The notes: a model not told the origin generated them from the letters alone. DNA of 64,000 nucleotides from Enterococcus casseliflavus NBRC 100478 (GCF_001544095.1 NZ_BCPT01000001.1:186001-250000); one strand, 5' to 3'. Positions 8,946 to 18,383 are shown, counted from the first letter of the stretch. Program-made: numbers and translations.

Positions 8946-9167
8946 GTTAAAACACCTTTCTATACATTCCTTTTAAAAATATCCATAAAAACCAGCGAAT
9001 ATTCAGTTTTTCATTGATATTGTTTAATATTATAGTATATAATTCGAATAATCTATAGTATAAATTGTCGAAATGTTTCGATTTTTATTGAAAATTTTAC
9101 CCCTCGTTTTGGTACACTTATACGTAGAGTAACGAAAAATAAATTGGTTGAAAGGATGTGTCGTAGT
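8946..9167. promoter_or_regulatory. Divergent control region between dapL and dapA
   Basis: This is an AT-rich 222-bp intergenic region. It contains TATAGTATA twice (9031-9039 and 9054-9062) flanking the palindrome ATTCGAAT (9042-9049), and a second palindrome TCGAAATGTTTCGA (9068-9081). An extended -10-like TGGTACACT near 9112 faces dapA; a TATAAT-like element near 9034-9029 on the minus strand faces dapL. I see no lysine riboswitch structure here. The elements could be operators for a lysine-responsive repressor, which is inference. Confidence 0.5.
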
Positions 9168-10049
9168 TTGACAATATTCAAAGGTTCTGGCGTTGCGTTG
9201 ATTACCCCTATGCTTCAAGATGGTTCGGTGGATTTCGATAAGCTGAAGGAGTTAGCGGAGTGGCATGTGCAGCAAGGAACGAATGCAATCATTGCATGCG
9301 GTACGACCGGTGAAGCATCCACGTTAGACGATGAAGAACATATCGCGGTGATCGAAGCGGTGGTAAAACAAGTTGCTGGTCGAATCCCCGTTATCGGAGG
9401 AACAGGCTCCAACAATACCCAACATGGGATCCATCTTTCAAAAGAAGCACAGCGCGTTGGTGCTGACGCATTATTGGTTGTAACACCTTACTACAACAAA
9501 GCGACCAAGAAAAGTTTAGTCGCTCACTATGAAGCAATCTGTCAAAGCGTTGAGCTGCCAGTGATCTTATACTCCGTCAGCTCAAGAACCGGCTTAAATT
9601 TAACACCTGAAGCCGTGGCAGAACTAAAAAAAATCCCTAATATCAAAGGCATCAAAGAGGCCAGCGGTGATATTTCGCAAATCGCAGAAATCGCTCGTCT
9701 TGCGGATGATGACTTTGCGATCTATTCAGGAAATGACGATCAAGTAACCCCAATTTTAGCTTTAGGTGGCTCTGGCGTGATTTCAACGATCGGCAATATC
9801 GCTCCGAAACAAACGGCACAACTCGTTGCTGATTTCTTAAATGGTGATGTAAAAGCAGCCATCAAAGAGCAGTTGCGACAAAAACCGTTGATCGATGCGA
9901 TTTTCAGTGAAGTAAATCCTGTGCCGATCAAAGCAGCGGTCTCCTTGCTAGGCAAATGCGAATTGCATTATCGTTTGCCTTTGGGTGTCCCGGAAGATGC
10001 GACCCTCGTTCATTTAGAAGAAGAAATGACCAATTACGGATTGCTGTAA
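9168..10049 (+). CDS. dapA: 4-hydroxy-tetrahydrodipicolinate synthase
   Basis: DapA condenses pyruvate with aspartate semialdehyde, the first committed step to lysine. The 293-residue TIM-barrel protein has the GTTGE motif (residues 45-49), Tyr135 and the Schiff-base Lys163 in GIKEASGD. I chose a TTG start at 9168 because GAAAGGA lies about 11 bases upstream and the translation then begins TIFKGSG as in homologues; in-frame TTG 9144 and ATG 9156 have no ribosome site. It is the first gene of dapA-dapB-dapH. Confidence 0.93.
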   Translation: MTIFKGSGVALITPMLQDGSVDFDKLKELAEWHVQQGTNAIIACGTTGEASTLDDEEHIAVIEAVVKQVAGRIPVIGGTGSNNTQHGIHLSKEAQRVGADALLVVTPYYNKATKKSLVAHYEAICQSVELPVILYSVSSRTGLNLTPEAVAELKKIPNIKGIKEASGDISQIAEIARLADDDFAIYSGNDDQVTPILALGGSGVISTIGNIAPKQTAQLVADFLNGDVKAAIKEQLRQKPLIDAIFSEVNPVPIKAAVSLLGKCELHYRLPLGVPEDATLVHLEEEMTNYGLL

Positions 10050-10062
10050 GGAGGAGTTTTTG

Positions 10063-10818
10063 GTGAAACAAATTTTATTAAGTGGTGCAAACGGTCGCAT
10101 GGGCAAAGTGTTGCAAAGCCTGATCGCAAAGCACCCTCAGTTAGAAGTGGCCGCCGGCTTAGATCGTACCGAGCAATTAGATGGTCCTTTTCCAATCTAT
10201 GATCGTCCAGAAAAAATCACGCAACCGATCGATTTGGTGATTGATTTTTCTCATTATAGCAATGTGCCTGCCTTGTTGAACTATTGTGTCGAACAGCAGC
10301 TGCCAATCGTGGTTGCTACAACTGGTTTGACGGAAGACACGCAGATGATGCTGCCGTTGGCTGCTAAAGTGATTCCGGTTTTCTATTCTGCCAATATGTC
10401 GTTGGGGATCAATGTACTGATCAAAGCACTACAAAGTATCACCCCCGCATTAGAAGCTGACTTTGACATTGAGATCATCGAAAAGCATCATAATCAAAAA
10501 CTTGATGCACCAAGCGGTACAGCTTTGCTGTTGGCAGATAGTATCAATGACAGCTGCGAAACAAAAAAAGAGTATCTCTACGGGCGTGAAGGCAGTGATC
10601 TAGTAAATGACCGCAAGCAGATGGGCATCCATGCCGTTCGCGGCGGAACGATCCCTGGGGAACACATTGTCATCTATGCTGGGCAGGATGAAATCATTGA
10701 ATTAAAACACACTGCGCTCTCCCGCGAAATCTTCGCCAATGGTGCACTAAAAGCAGCGGAATTTTTAGCCGATCAACCAGCCGGTTTTTATTCCATGCAA
10801 AATCTAATCGACAAGTAA
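10063..10818 (+). CDS. dapB: 4-hydroxy-tetrahydrodipicolinate reductase
   Basis: DapB reduces the DapA product with NAD(P)H. The protein has the dinucleotide loop GANGRMGK near the N-terminus and the substrate signature EKHHNQKLDAPSGTA around residues 145-160. GTG at 10063 is preferred over TTG at 10060 because AAGGAGG ends 8 bases upstream. The 13-base gap from dapA indicates one operon. The length of about 251 residues is typical. Confidence 0.93.
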   Translation: MKQILLSGANGRMGKVLQSLIAKHPQLEVAAGLDRTEQLDGPFPIYDRPEKITQPIDLVIDFSHYSNVPALLNYCVEQQLPIVVATTGLTEDTQMMLPLAAKVIPVFYSANMSLGINVLIKALQSITPALEADFDIEIIEKHHNQKLDAPSGTALLLADSINDSCETKKEYLYGREGSDLVNDRKQMGIHAVRGGTIPGEHIVIYAGQDEIIELKHTALSREIFANGALKAAEFLADQPAGFYSMQNLIDK

Positions 10819-10830
10819 AGGTGGTCTCTC

Positions 10831-11544
10831 ATGACAGAATTACAATTTTCCGATCCTTATCAATTAGCAAAATATATCAAAGAAGCAAATAAACAAACAC
10901 CTGTAAAAGTCTATATCAATGGAGATCTTGGCGACGTCCAAGCAGATGGCATCCAATTGTTTGGTAACGGCACCTTCTATTTCGTGGTTGGTGACAGTCA
11001 AAAAGTAGCTGAGTTTTTAACCGCGCACCAAGACAAAATCACCGATCACTATCTGGAAAATGATCGCCGCAACTCAGCGATTCCTTTGTTGGACTTGACG
11101 AAAGTCGATGCCCGTATCGAACCAGGTGCCTTTATCCGGGACCAAGCCATCATTGAAAAAAATGCCGTTATCATGATGGGGGCAGTGATCAACATTGGTG
11201 CTGTGGTTGGTGAAGAAACCATGATCGATATGGGGGCGATTTTAGGTGCCCGGGCAACCGTTGGGAAAAAAGCCCATATTGGCGCTGGTGCTGTCTTGGC
11301 TGGCGTTCTTGAGCCACCTTCAGCAAGCCCAGTCATCATTGAAGACAATGTTTTGATCGGCGCAAATGCCGTCGTCCTTGAAGGCGTCCGTGTCGGCGAA
11401 GGTGCAGTCGTTGCTGCCGGTTCTGTGGTGACGGAAGATGTCCCTGCTGGAGCAGTCGTTGCTGGCTCACCAGCTAAAGTCATCAAAATGAAAGACGAGA
11501 AAACGAAAAGCAAAACCGAATTTTTAGACGATCTACGGGGGTAA
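10831..11544 (+). CDS. dapH: Tetrahydrodipicolinate N-acetyltransferase
   Basis: DapH acetylates tetrahydrodipicolinate with acetyl-CoA, opening the acetylase branch. The 237-residue protein has an N-terminal alpha/beta domain and then a left-handed beta-helix of hexapeptide repeats (roughly residues 95-205, with I/V-G-A repeats and an extended loop SASPVIIED). The N-terminal [14 protein letters not shown] is characteristic of DapH rather than of succinyl-type DapD. It follows dapB by 12 bases, with AAAGGTGG before the ATG. Confidence 0.93.
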   Translation: MTELQFSDPYQLAKYIKEANKQTPVKVYINGDLGDVQADGIQLFGNGTFYFVVGDSQKVAEFLTAHQDKITDHYLENDRRNSAIPLLDLTKVDARIEPGAFIRDQAIIEKNAVIMMGAVINIGAVVGEETMIDMGAILGARATVGKKAHIGAGAVLAGVLEPPSASPVIIEDNVLIGANAVVLEGVRVGEGAVVAAGSVVTEDVPAGAVVAGSPAKVIKMKDEKTKSKTEFLDDLRG

Positions 11545-11573
11545 ACTTCTTATTTTCTCGTAAATACGCAACA

Positions 11574-11617
11574 AAAAAACGCAGTGCCGGTTCAGTGATG
11601 AGCCTGCGCTGCGTTTT
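11574..11617 (+). terminator. Terminator of dapA-dapB-dapH
   Basis: A long hairpin (11579-11614, ACGCAG paired with CTGCGT plus an imperfect inner stem) follows dapH and ends in TTTT. Confidence 0.75.
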
Positions 11618-11621
11618 GTCT

Positions 11622-11660
11622 AAAAAAGGGCGTGCCGAAAGCTTTTGGCACGCCTTTTTT
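11622..11660. terminator. Bidirectional terminator between dapH and nrnA
   Basis: GGCGTGCC (11629-11636) pairs with GGCACGCC (11647-11654), flanked by A6 and T6. On the minus strand it terminates the nrnA transcript. Confidence 0.85.
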
Positions 11661-11688
11661 CTATTGGCAAATGTGCTTGTAAAAGTGT

Positions 11689-12642
11689 TTATTCTGCTTG
11701 AAATTCTTTGATCGCTGCTTGGATCTCTTGATAGATCACTGCAACTTCTTCAAGGTCTTTTGCATTTGCTCCACTGGCAAGGGGATGTCCGCCGCCATGA
11801 TGGCGTTTGGCGATCTCATTGATCACTGGACCTTTCGAACGCATCCGCACCCGGTAATAGCCTTCTGGTTGTTCGACAAAGATCGCCCAAGCCATCACTT
11901 CGTCGATTTTCCCTGGTAAGGAAACGACTGCTGAGGTTTCCGAATCCACTACGCCAAAACGCTGCTGCAATTCTTGTGATAGGATCACTTTGCCAGCACC
12001 AATCTCATCGATCTCGATGTTTTCGTAGACATACCCTGAAAGGCGAGCAACACTGCGAGAGACTTGATCCAATTGCCGATTGATCTTCGGTGCATCAAAA
12101 CCGTAATCCAATAGTTCAGCCGCTAAGCGCAGCGTTGTCGCTGTCGTTGCCGGATATAAAAACCGTCCAGTATCACCAACAATGCCTGCATATAGCAGAC
12201 GAGCCGCTTCTTGCGTCATCGTCAGCTCGTTTTGAAACATTTGCCAAAACGAAACGATCATCTCACTACAGCTGCTGGCTTTTGTATTGACCCAGACCAG
12301 CTCTCCGTAAGGCTCATCATTAGGGTGATGATCGATTTTGATCAATTTCGCCCCTTGATCATAGCGTTGGTCACTGACCCGTGGTGCATTGGCCGTATCT
12401 GTAACGATCACCAACGCTCCTTTATACAAATCATCAGGGATCGTCTGCATCAGCGCCAAGTAATCCAATCCTTCAACAGGTCCGCCGACTTGATAGATTT
12501 CTTTTTCGGGAAAACTAGCTCGTAAAATTTCTGCCAAACCCACTTGTGATCCTAATGCATCTGGATCAGGGCGCTGGTGCCGATGGATAATGATTCGGTC
12601 GAATGCTTTGATTGTTGCAAGTATTTCTTCTTGTACCTTCAT
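11689..12642 (-). CDS. nrnA: Bifunctional oligoribonuclease / PAP phosphatase NrnA (DHH family)
   Basis: The protein has the DHH phosphoesterase signature: RHQRPDPDALGSQ near the N-terminus, VTDTANAPR, the eponymous IDHHPNDEPYG and the C-terminal DHHA1 motif GGGHPLASGA. NrnA degrades short oligoribonucleotides (nanoRNA) from the 5' end and dephosphorylates pAp in Firmicutes. ATG at 12642 is preferred over an in-frame TTG four codons upstream. It lies downstream of spxR in the same orientation with a 54-base gap, a pairing I recall as common in Firmicutes (ytoI-nrnA). Confidence 0.9.
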   Translation of the reverse strand: MKVQEEILATIKAFDRIIIHRHQRPDPDALGSQVGLAEILRASFPEKEIYQVGGPVEGLDYLALMQTIPDDLYKGALVIVTDTANAPRVSDQRYDQGAKLIKIDHHPNDEPYGELVWVNTKASSCSEMIVSFWQMFQNELTMTQEAARLLYAGIVGDTGRFLYPATTATTLRLAAELLDYGFDAPKINRQLDQVSRSVARLSGYVYENIEIDEIGAGKVILSQELQQRFGVVDSETSAVVSLPGKIDEVMAWAIFVEQPEGYYRVRMRSKGPVINEIAKRHHGGGHPLASGANAKDLEEVAVIYQEIQAAIKEFQAE

Positions 12643-12696
12643 GAATGGTCTCAACTTTCTCTCTAAAATTTTTCCATAAGTGCCGTTTTCGATGAT

Positions 12697-14028
12697 TTAT
12701 GGGCGTTCCATTACTTGGCATACCACGATCGCTTTTGCCACTAAGGAATTTTCGATCGATACTTCGATATCGATTTTCGCCGAACGTCGCCCCAGTTCTA
12801 GAATCTTCGGTTGAATGATGATCTCGCTTTCTAATTGGATCAAACGGAAGTAATGCAGATTGACTTGCTCGATCCAACTATTGCGCCGTTGATTCAACTG
12901 CATGGTACGTTTTGCCGTATTCGCGATCACTTCACTCAAGACACCAAAAGAGATCGTTCCGACTTCATTGACCATTTGAGGCGTCACCGCAAAGCTGAAA
13001 TGCGGCTGCGGCAATTTGTTCCCTTCAAAATCTTGTTCGATGACTTGCATCTGTCCCGAGATTTGGTCTGAAATCGTATCTGAAATTTGTGTTTGTCGTT
13101 GGACCATCTGCATCGCTTTCATGATGTCTTGGCGTGTAACGATCCCAATCAAAGAAAGGTCATCTGCTACGACGGGCATCACTTCTAAGCCATCCCAAAT
13201 CATCTGATGGCTGGCAGAGGCCACACTCATCTCTTTTTTTACGACCCGTGGTTCCCGGGTCATGATTCGTTCGATGATCTGCGTGTCAGGCTTTTCTAGG
13301 ACATCTTTGGCTGTGATGATCCCAACGACCCGCATATTCTTGTTGACGACTGGATAGCGGGAGTGGTTGGTAGACTCCGAAAGCAGTTTGTAATCCTTGA
13401 CCGTATCAAAGGTGTGCAGATACTTGGTTTTTTCCAATGGCATATAAATGTCACTCACCAGCATGATGTCCTTTTTGATCAGCTGGTCACTCAAGGCACG
13501 GTTGATCATCGTTGCCACGGTAAAGGTGTCATAGGTCGTTTGTAAAATCGGCAGCTCCAATTCGTCTGCTAAGCGACAGATTTCCTCTGAGGTTTCAAAG
13601 CCCCCCGTGATCAAGACGGCTGCGCCATCTTCCAGTGCCAACTTGTGGACTTCGTTACGGTTTCCGACGATCACTAAGGAACCAGGAGTGATGTAGCGTT
13701 CCATTGCCGATTCCTTCATGGCGCCGATAACAAATTTGTTCAAGTCTTTGTCTAAACCGGCTGCGCCGCCCAAAACATCGCCTTCAATGATTTGGACGAC
13801 TTCGCCGAAAGTTAGTTTTTCAATGTGTTTCTTTAGTTTCCGTTCAATCCGAATGGTTCCCACACGTTGTATCGTTGAAACCAAGCCGATATTTTCCGCA
13901 TCTTTGATCGCCCGATAGGCTGTTCCTTCACTGACATTCAAGTCTTTTGCGATTCCCCGCACCGAGATGCGATCGCCTACAGGCAGATTCTCGATATGCG
14001 CTAAAATCAAGTCGTGTTTTGTCGCCAT
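12697..14028 (-). CDS. spxR: CBS-hotdog transcription factor SpxR / YtoI family
   Basis: The 443-residue protein has four modules. Residues 1-65 are a winged-helix/GntR-like HTH (SVRGIAKDLNVSEGTAYRAIKDAE). About 66-185 is a DRTGG-like domain (GEVVQIIEGDVLGGAAG). About 190-310 is a pair of CBS domains likely to bind an adenine nucleotide. About 320-443 is a hotdog thioesterase-like domain. This architecture is that of YtoI in Bacillus and SpxR in streptococci, where SpxR activates spxB. No spxB is visible here, so the targets are unknown. AGGGGATA precedes the ATG. Confidence 0.88.
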   Translation of the reverse strand: MATKHDLILAHIENLPVGDRISVRGIAKDLNVSEGTAYRAIKDAENIGLVSTIQRVGTIRIERKLKKHIEKLTFGEVVQIIEGDVLGGAAGLDKDLNKFVIGAMKESAMERYITPGSLVIVGNRNEVHKLALEDGAAVLITGGFETSEEICRLADELELPILQTTYDTFTVATMINRALSDQLIKKDIMLVSDIYMPLEKTKYLHTFDTVKDYKLLSESTNHSRYPVVNKNMRVVGIITAKDVLEKPDTQIIERIMTREPRVVKKEMSVASASHQMIWDGLEVMPVVADDLSLIGIVTRQDIMKAMQMVQRQTQISDTISDQISGQMQVIEQDFEGNKLPQPHFSFAVTPQMVNEVGTISFGVLSEVIANTAKRTMQLNQRRNSWIEQVNLHYFRLIQLESEIIIQPKILELGRRSAKIDIEVSIENSLVAKAIVVCQVMERP

Positions 14029-14065
14029 AATTATCCCCTATTCCTACTACGAATCTTCCTGTTGC

Positions 14066-14749
14066 TTAAACTTCTAATGTCTCACCGACTGCAAGGATCT
14101 GGCCCACACCTGCCGGCAATAAATTCACGAAGGTTTGCGGATCTTGCTTGATCATTGGAAACGTATTGTAATGGATCGGTACTACTTTGCTCGCGTTTAA
14201 AAGCGCCTCTGCTGTTGCAGCATCTTGAACGCCCATCGTAAAATTATCCCCGATCGGTAAAAACGCCACATCGATATCGAAACGTTCACCGATCATCGCC
14301 ATATCGCTAAAGAGGGCAGTATCGCCAGCGTGGTAGATGGTTTTGCCTTCTGCTTCTAAAATGATCCCCACTGGGTTGCCCATATAGATCATCGTTCCGT
14401 CTTCTTCAAGACCAGAGCTGTGTTTCGCTTCCACCATTGAGATTTTGCCAAACGGGAACTCAAAAGAGCCTCCCATATTCATGCCATGCGTCTCAGCAAT
14501 GCCTTTGCGGGCTGCATAGCGGCAAATTTCAACGACACTGATCACTGGTGCTTCATTTCTTTTGGCGATCGGCACCATGTCCCCAATATGATCGCTATGA
14601 CCATGCGTGATCAAAAGCCAATCGGTTTCCACTGTGTCTGCATCCAAATCAGTCAGAGCATTTCCAGTAATAAAAGGGTCAAACAACAATTTTTGGCCAT
14701 CCGCTAATTGGATAGCAAGCACCGAGTGTCCGTGATACGTAAGTTTCAT
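14066..14749 (-). CDS. Metal-dependent hydrolase, UPF0173 family (YtkL-like)
   Basis: The 227-residue metallo-beta-lactamase fold protein has the THGHSDHIGD metal motif near residues 48-57, AGDTALFSDM with the bridging Asp, and a late PIHYNTFP histidine. This is the UPF0173/YtkL group, whose physiological substrate is unknown. The start follows AAGGGGA. It sits between spxR and an MFS gene in the same orientation, with a 37-base gap to spxR, so co-transcription with spxR is plausible. Confidence 0.88.
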   Translation of the reverse strand: MKLTYHGHSVLAIQLADGQKLLFDPFITGNALTDLDADTVETDWLLITHGHSDHIGDMVPIAKRNEAPVISVVEICRYAARKGIAETHGMNMGGSFEFPFGKISMVEAKHSSGLEEDGTMIYMGNPVGIILEAEGKTIYHAGDTALFSDMAMIGERFDIDVAFLPIGDNFTMGVQDAATAEALLNASKVVPIHYNTFPMIKQDPQTFVNLLPAGVGQILAVGETLEV

Positions 14750-14882
14750 ACAACATTCCCCTTTCCATCTAAGTAATACAGTCTAATATTTTTCATTATA
14801 ACAGATAACGCCAGAAATCCAAAAGCACAAATTCTGGCAGCTTTATTACATCCGTCCTTTTTCTGGTTCTTATCAAGAAAAA

Positions 14883-14926
14883 TAAAAAAACTGTTCTACC
14901 CTTTCTGAATAAGGAATAGAACAGTT
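14883..14926 (-). terminator. Terminator of the MFS gene
   Basis: AACTGTTCTA (14889-14898) pairs perfectly with 14917-14926 and is followed on the minus strand by six T residues. Confidence 0.8.
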
Positions 14927-14947
14927 CGACCTGATGACTTCAAGCGA

Positions 14948-16387
14948 TCATAGCGTTTTCTTACGTCCACCTTGTTTATAGATGCGCCAGACTGTTAAGA
15001 ATAACGCCGTGATACAAAGAAGGAACGCCCCAAAGAAGGTGATTTTCATGCCATAGGCAAAAATATCTGCCCGACCTGCGATATAGGTCGTCACATGCTT
15101 CCCATAGGCTTGACTCATTGCGGCATAAAGAATCGTCGTTGCTAAGGATATCCCTAAGACCATGCCCAAGTTACGGGCAAAGGAATTTAGACTACCTGCC
15201 ACCCCAAGATTTTCTTTGGTGACGCTGCTCATCACCATCGTATTGTTGGGGGATTGGAACAACGAATTGCCTAACCCCATGATGGCAGTAGCGACGACAT
15301 AGTACCAAATCGGCGTATGCTGATTCATAAACATATACATCAGCTGAGTGATGGACAGCAACGCTAAGCCAGCTAAGACCAAGATCTCCGGTCCTACACG
15401 GTCCGTCAGATAGCCGCTAAGTGGTGAACCGATGACCATCATCAAAGGAAAGACCATCATCAGCATTCCTGCCACACTCGGCGTTAAGCCTCGGGCACTT
15501 TGCAAGTAAAAGGGAATCACGACATTGACAAAAAAGTTTGCAGAAAAGATCAGCAACGCCGTGATCAGGCTCATGGTGAAAATTTTATTACGAAAGATCC
15601 CAAAGGTAATCAGCGGTTTGCTCACACGCGCTTCTACTCGCAAAAAGACGATGAATGCCACTAAGGCGATCCCCACCAACAGCAGCGGCAGCCACGTTAG
15701 AAAGCCACGCTCTTGTCCAAGAAAAATGCCGCCGAAGAAGCTGATAATTGCAATTGAAAACAGCACAAACCCGGTTTTATCGATGGAATCATGACTCATG
15801 GTGATATCTTTTGGCAACACCTTTTCTCCAGCAATCATTGTCAGAATACCGACTGGAACATTGATCCAAAAAATAAACGGCCAAGAAAAATGCGCCAAAA
15901 TCACTCCGCCCAATCCAGGACCGGCGATGGAGCCTAACGAAACAAAGGCACCAATCATCCCTAAGGCGCGTCCTCGTTCACTCATAGGAAAGACTTCAGT
16001 AATGATTCCGGTATTCGTCGCCATCGTCATGCTGGCTCCGATCGCTTGCACGACTCGGGCAAATAGCAGAAATGCTAAGGAATGATTAAACCCGCATAAC
16101 AGCGAACCGATAATAAAGATCAGCATCCCCAAGCGGAATACTTTGATCTTACCCCAACTATCCCCTACCTTACCGAATAACAAAAGGCAGGCACAAACGA
16201 TCATCAAGTAGACGGATACGACCCATTCCGCTTGATTCATAGGGACACCCATATCTGCCGAGATCGTGGGCAAAGCGATATTTACGATACTCCCATCCAG
16301 TGTTGACATAAAGGTAAACATCGAAACAGCAATGAGAATCCACCACTTTCTCTGTTGTACTACGGGATTTTCTTGATAACTATTCAC
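14948..16387 (-). CDS. MFS drug-efflux type transporter, DHA2 (14-helix) family
   Basis: The 479-residue protein has about 14 hydrophobic helices. It carries the DHA2 signatures: STLDGSIVNIALPTIS in helix 1, the loop 2-3 motif LFGKVGDSWGKIK, and the antiporter motif C-like GPGLGG in helix 5. Members export drugs, antiseptics or bile salts by proton antiport. It starts with GTG and has AGAGGAT 12 bases upstream. It appears to be a single-gene unit with no adjacent regulator, so the substrate cannot be inferred. Confidence 0.88.
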   Translation of the reverse strand: MNSYQENPVVQQRKWWILIAVSMFTFMSTLDGSIVNIALPTISADMGVPMNQAEWVVSVYLMIVCACLLLFGKVGDSWGKIKVFRLGMLIFIIGSLLCGFNHSLAFLLFARVVQAIGASMTMATNTGIITEVFPMSERGRALGMIGAFVSLGSIAGPGLGGVILAHFSWPFIFWINVPVGILTMIAGEKVLPKDITMSHDSIDKTGFVLFSIAIISFFGGIFLGQERGFLTWLPLLLVGIALVAFIVFLRVEARVSKPLITFGIFRNKIFTMSLITALLIFSANFFVNVVIPFYLQSARGLTPSVAGMLMMVFPLMMVIGSPLSGYLTDRVGPEILVLAGLALLSITQLMYMFMNQHTPIWYYVVATAIMGLGNSLFQSPNNTMVMSSVTKENLGVAGSLNSFARNLGMVLGISLATTILYAAMSQAYGKHVTTYIAGRADIFAYGMKITFFGAFLLCITALFLTVWRIYKQGGRKKTL

Positions 16388-16544
16388 AAATCGACCATCC
16401 TCTCTTTGCTTGTTTTGTTCCTCTAGTCTTAGGGGGACAACTTTGTATTATTGATCGAAATCCATTCGCCGTCAATCCTTATCTGCTCATCACGACCAAA
16501 ATAAGGGGCATTTTATAAAAAAAACGCCACCTGTTTTCTTACAT

Positions 16545-16613
16545 AAAAAAAGACAAAAGCTTCGGTGAAAAGAAATCGGCCGTCAAACGGCTATTCTTTC
16601 ACCTGCTTTTGTC
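16545..16613 (-). terminator. Long-hairpin terminator of rnjB
   Basis: GACAAAAGC (16552-16560) pairs with GCTTTTGTC (16605-16613). An inner GGTGAAA/TTTCACC stem and a GGCCG/CGGCT tip continue it. A run of seven T follows on the minus strand. Confidence 0.8.
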
Positions 16614-16629
16614 AGTAGGTCAAAACGAA

Positions 16630-18312
16630 TTATTTACGGTTGCGATTTCTTTGGCTTGATTCCATGATGACCGGCAAGATGACGGGACGGCGTTTGGTTT
16701 GTTCAAACAAGAAACGACTCAAACGATCACGGATATCTTGTTTCAATTTGCTCCATTCAAACTCTTCATCATGAAGGTGTTTTTCTACGATTTCTTCCAC
16801 GATCTCGCCACTTTCACGAATCAGATCGCGGCTGGCTTTCACATAGACAAACCCGCGAGAAGTGATTTGTGGTGCAGAAATAATTTTCTTTTCGCGACGA
16901 TTGATCGTCACTACCGCAACGAAGATTCCGTCTTCAGATAAGACTTTGCGGTCTCGCAGGACGATATTCCCAATGTCACCGACACCGATCCCATCGATCA
17001 TGACGTTTTCAGCTGGAACCGCACCTGCGGCGATCATTTCGCCTTTTTTGTATTCTAACACATCTCCACGAGCAGTAATGAAGATATTTTTCATCGGAAT
17101 CCCGACTTCTTGCGCCAAGTCCACATGGGCGGCTAATTGGCGGTACTCACCTTGAATAGGGATAAAGTACTTCGGTTTCATCATATTCAACATCAGCTGC
17201 AGATCATTCGGGTTGGCATGACCAGAAACACGGAAATTATCCGAGATCTGTTTCACGGTACCGCCAGCGCGATAGATGATATCTTCCGTTTTCGCAACCA
17301 CAGTTTCCATTGCCGTTGTCGGCGTTGTTGTGATGTAAACAAGATCTCCTTCTTTGATGCGCAGCGTCCGGTGAGAGCCGTTGGCCATTTTTTGCAACGC
17401 TTTGATTGGTTCACCCATACGACCTGTTTCTAAAATCAGCAACTGTTCGTCTGAGTATTTTTTCATTTCTTTTTGGGTGATCAGCAAGTCTTCGGCAGGT
17501 AATTTTAATTTCCCTAACTTCATGGCCGTTTTGATGATCCGACCAAAATCTTGCCCGGTCAAAACGACTTTGCGATCAGAACGAAACGCCGCATCTAATA
17601 CTTGTTGCACCCGTTGCAAATTGCTGGCAACACTAGCGACGATGATCCGACCTTCCCAGTAACGGATATTGTCATAAACTTCATCTTGGATCGTCAATTC
17701 AGAAGCGATCGGCGTTGGATTTTCGGCATTTGAAGACGTGCTTAGCAATGCTAAGACGCCTTCTTTTCCAATTTCCGCTAAGCGGCCAAAATCGGTTTGA
17801 TACATAGGGATCGCTGTTTGGTCAAACTTGAAATCTCCTGTATAAACGATATTGCCAGCTTCTGTTTTGACGCTGATCCCAACAGAATCAGGGATAGAAT
17901 GGGTCGTACGGAAAAAGCTGATGGTCGCATGACCAAAGTCGATCTCCGAATGTTCATCGATCACATGAAAATCTTTGAAGCGCTTGGTAGCTTCATTTTT
18001 ATTCACGGTCAATTTTGCTAGTTCGATCGTTAACTCGGTCCCAAAGACCGGTACTTGGATATTCTCCAAGAAATAAGGCAATGCACCAATCGCATCTGCA
18101 TGCCCATGGGTCAAGAAGACACCCGCCACACGGTCGGCATTTTCTTCTAAATATGTGAAGTCTGGAATCACTGTATCGATCCCTAATAATTCATTTTCTG
18201 GATAACGGACACCGCAATCCAGCACAAATATATCCTCGCCAACTTCAGCAATGTACATGTTCTTTCCGTTTTCGCGTACACCGCCAAGAGGAATGATTTT
18301 TATCGTTTCCAC
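16630..18312 (-). CDS. rnjB: Ribonuclease J2-type protein with degenerate metal site
   Basis: The 560-residue protein has the RNase J layout: metallo-beta-lactamase core, inserted beta-CASP domain (about 205-365) and C-terminal domain. The first metal motif reads HGHADAIG (residues 69-76), so the last His of HxHxDH is Ala74. The usual HGEYR reads QGEYR (Gln387). His138 in THSIPDS, Asp160 in TGDFKFD and His365 in SGHA remain. These changes point to J2, which partners the active J1 in RNA decay. The GTG start has AGAGGTG upstream. It is a single-gene unit. Confidence 0.88.
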   Translation of the reverse strand: METIKIIPLGGVRENGKNMYIAEVGEDIFVLDCGVRYPENELLGIDTVIPDFTYLEENADRVAGVFLTHGHADAIGALPYFLENIQVPVFGTELTIELAKLTVNKNEATKRFKDFHVIDEHSEIDFGHATISFFRTTHSIPDSVGISVKTEAGNIVYTGDFKFDQTAIPMYQTDFGRLAEIGKEGVLALLSTSSNAENPTPIASELTIQDEVYDNIRYWEGRIIVASVASNLQRVQQVLDAAFRSDRKVVLTGQDFGRIIKTAMKLGKLKLPAEDLLITQKEMKKYSDEQLLILETGRMGEPIKALQKMANGSHRTLRIKEGDLVYITTTPTTAMETVVAKTEDIIYRAGGTVKQISDNFRVSGHANPNDLQLMLNMMKPKYFIPIQGEYRQLAAHVDLAQEVGIPMKNIFITARGDVLEYKKGEMIAAGAVPAENVMIDGIGVGDIGNIVLRDRKVLSEDGIFVAVVTINRREKKIISAPQITSRGFVYVKASRDLIRESGEIVEEIVEKHLHDEEFEWSKLKQDIRDRLSRFLFEQTKRRPVILPVIMESSQRNRNRK

Positions 18313-18383
18313 TTTTATTCACCTCTTAATTTTTTTCTACTGTATTATTTCCCAAGCATAAGCCGTCCCTATTATTATACAAC

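Noticed and set aside
8946-9167. Lysine riboswitch in the dap control region
   Set aside because: The 222 bases are AT-rich and lack the conserved multi-helix core of an L-box; only short palindromes are present.
11049-11513. Minus-strand 154-codon Ala/Thr-rich frame opposite dapH
   Set aside because: It is the shadow of the hexapeptide repeats of dapH, with low-complexity composition.
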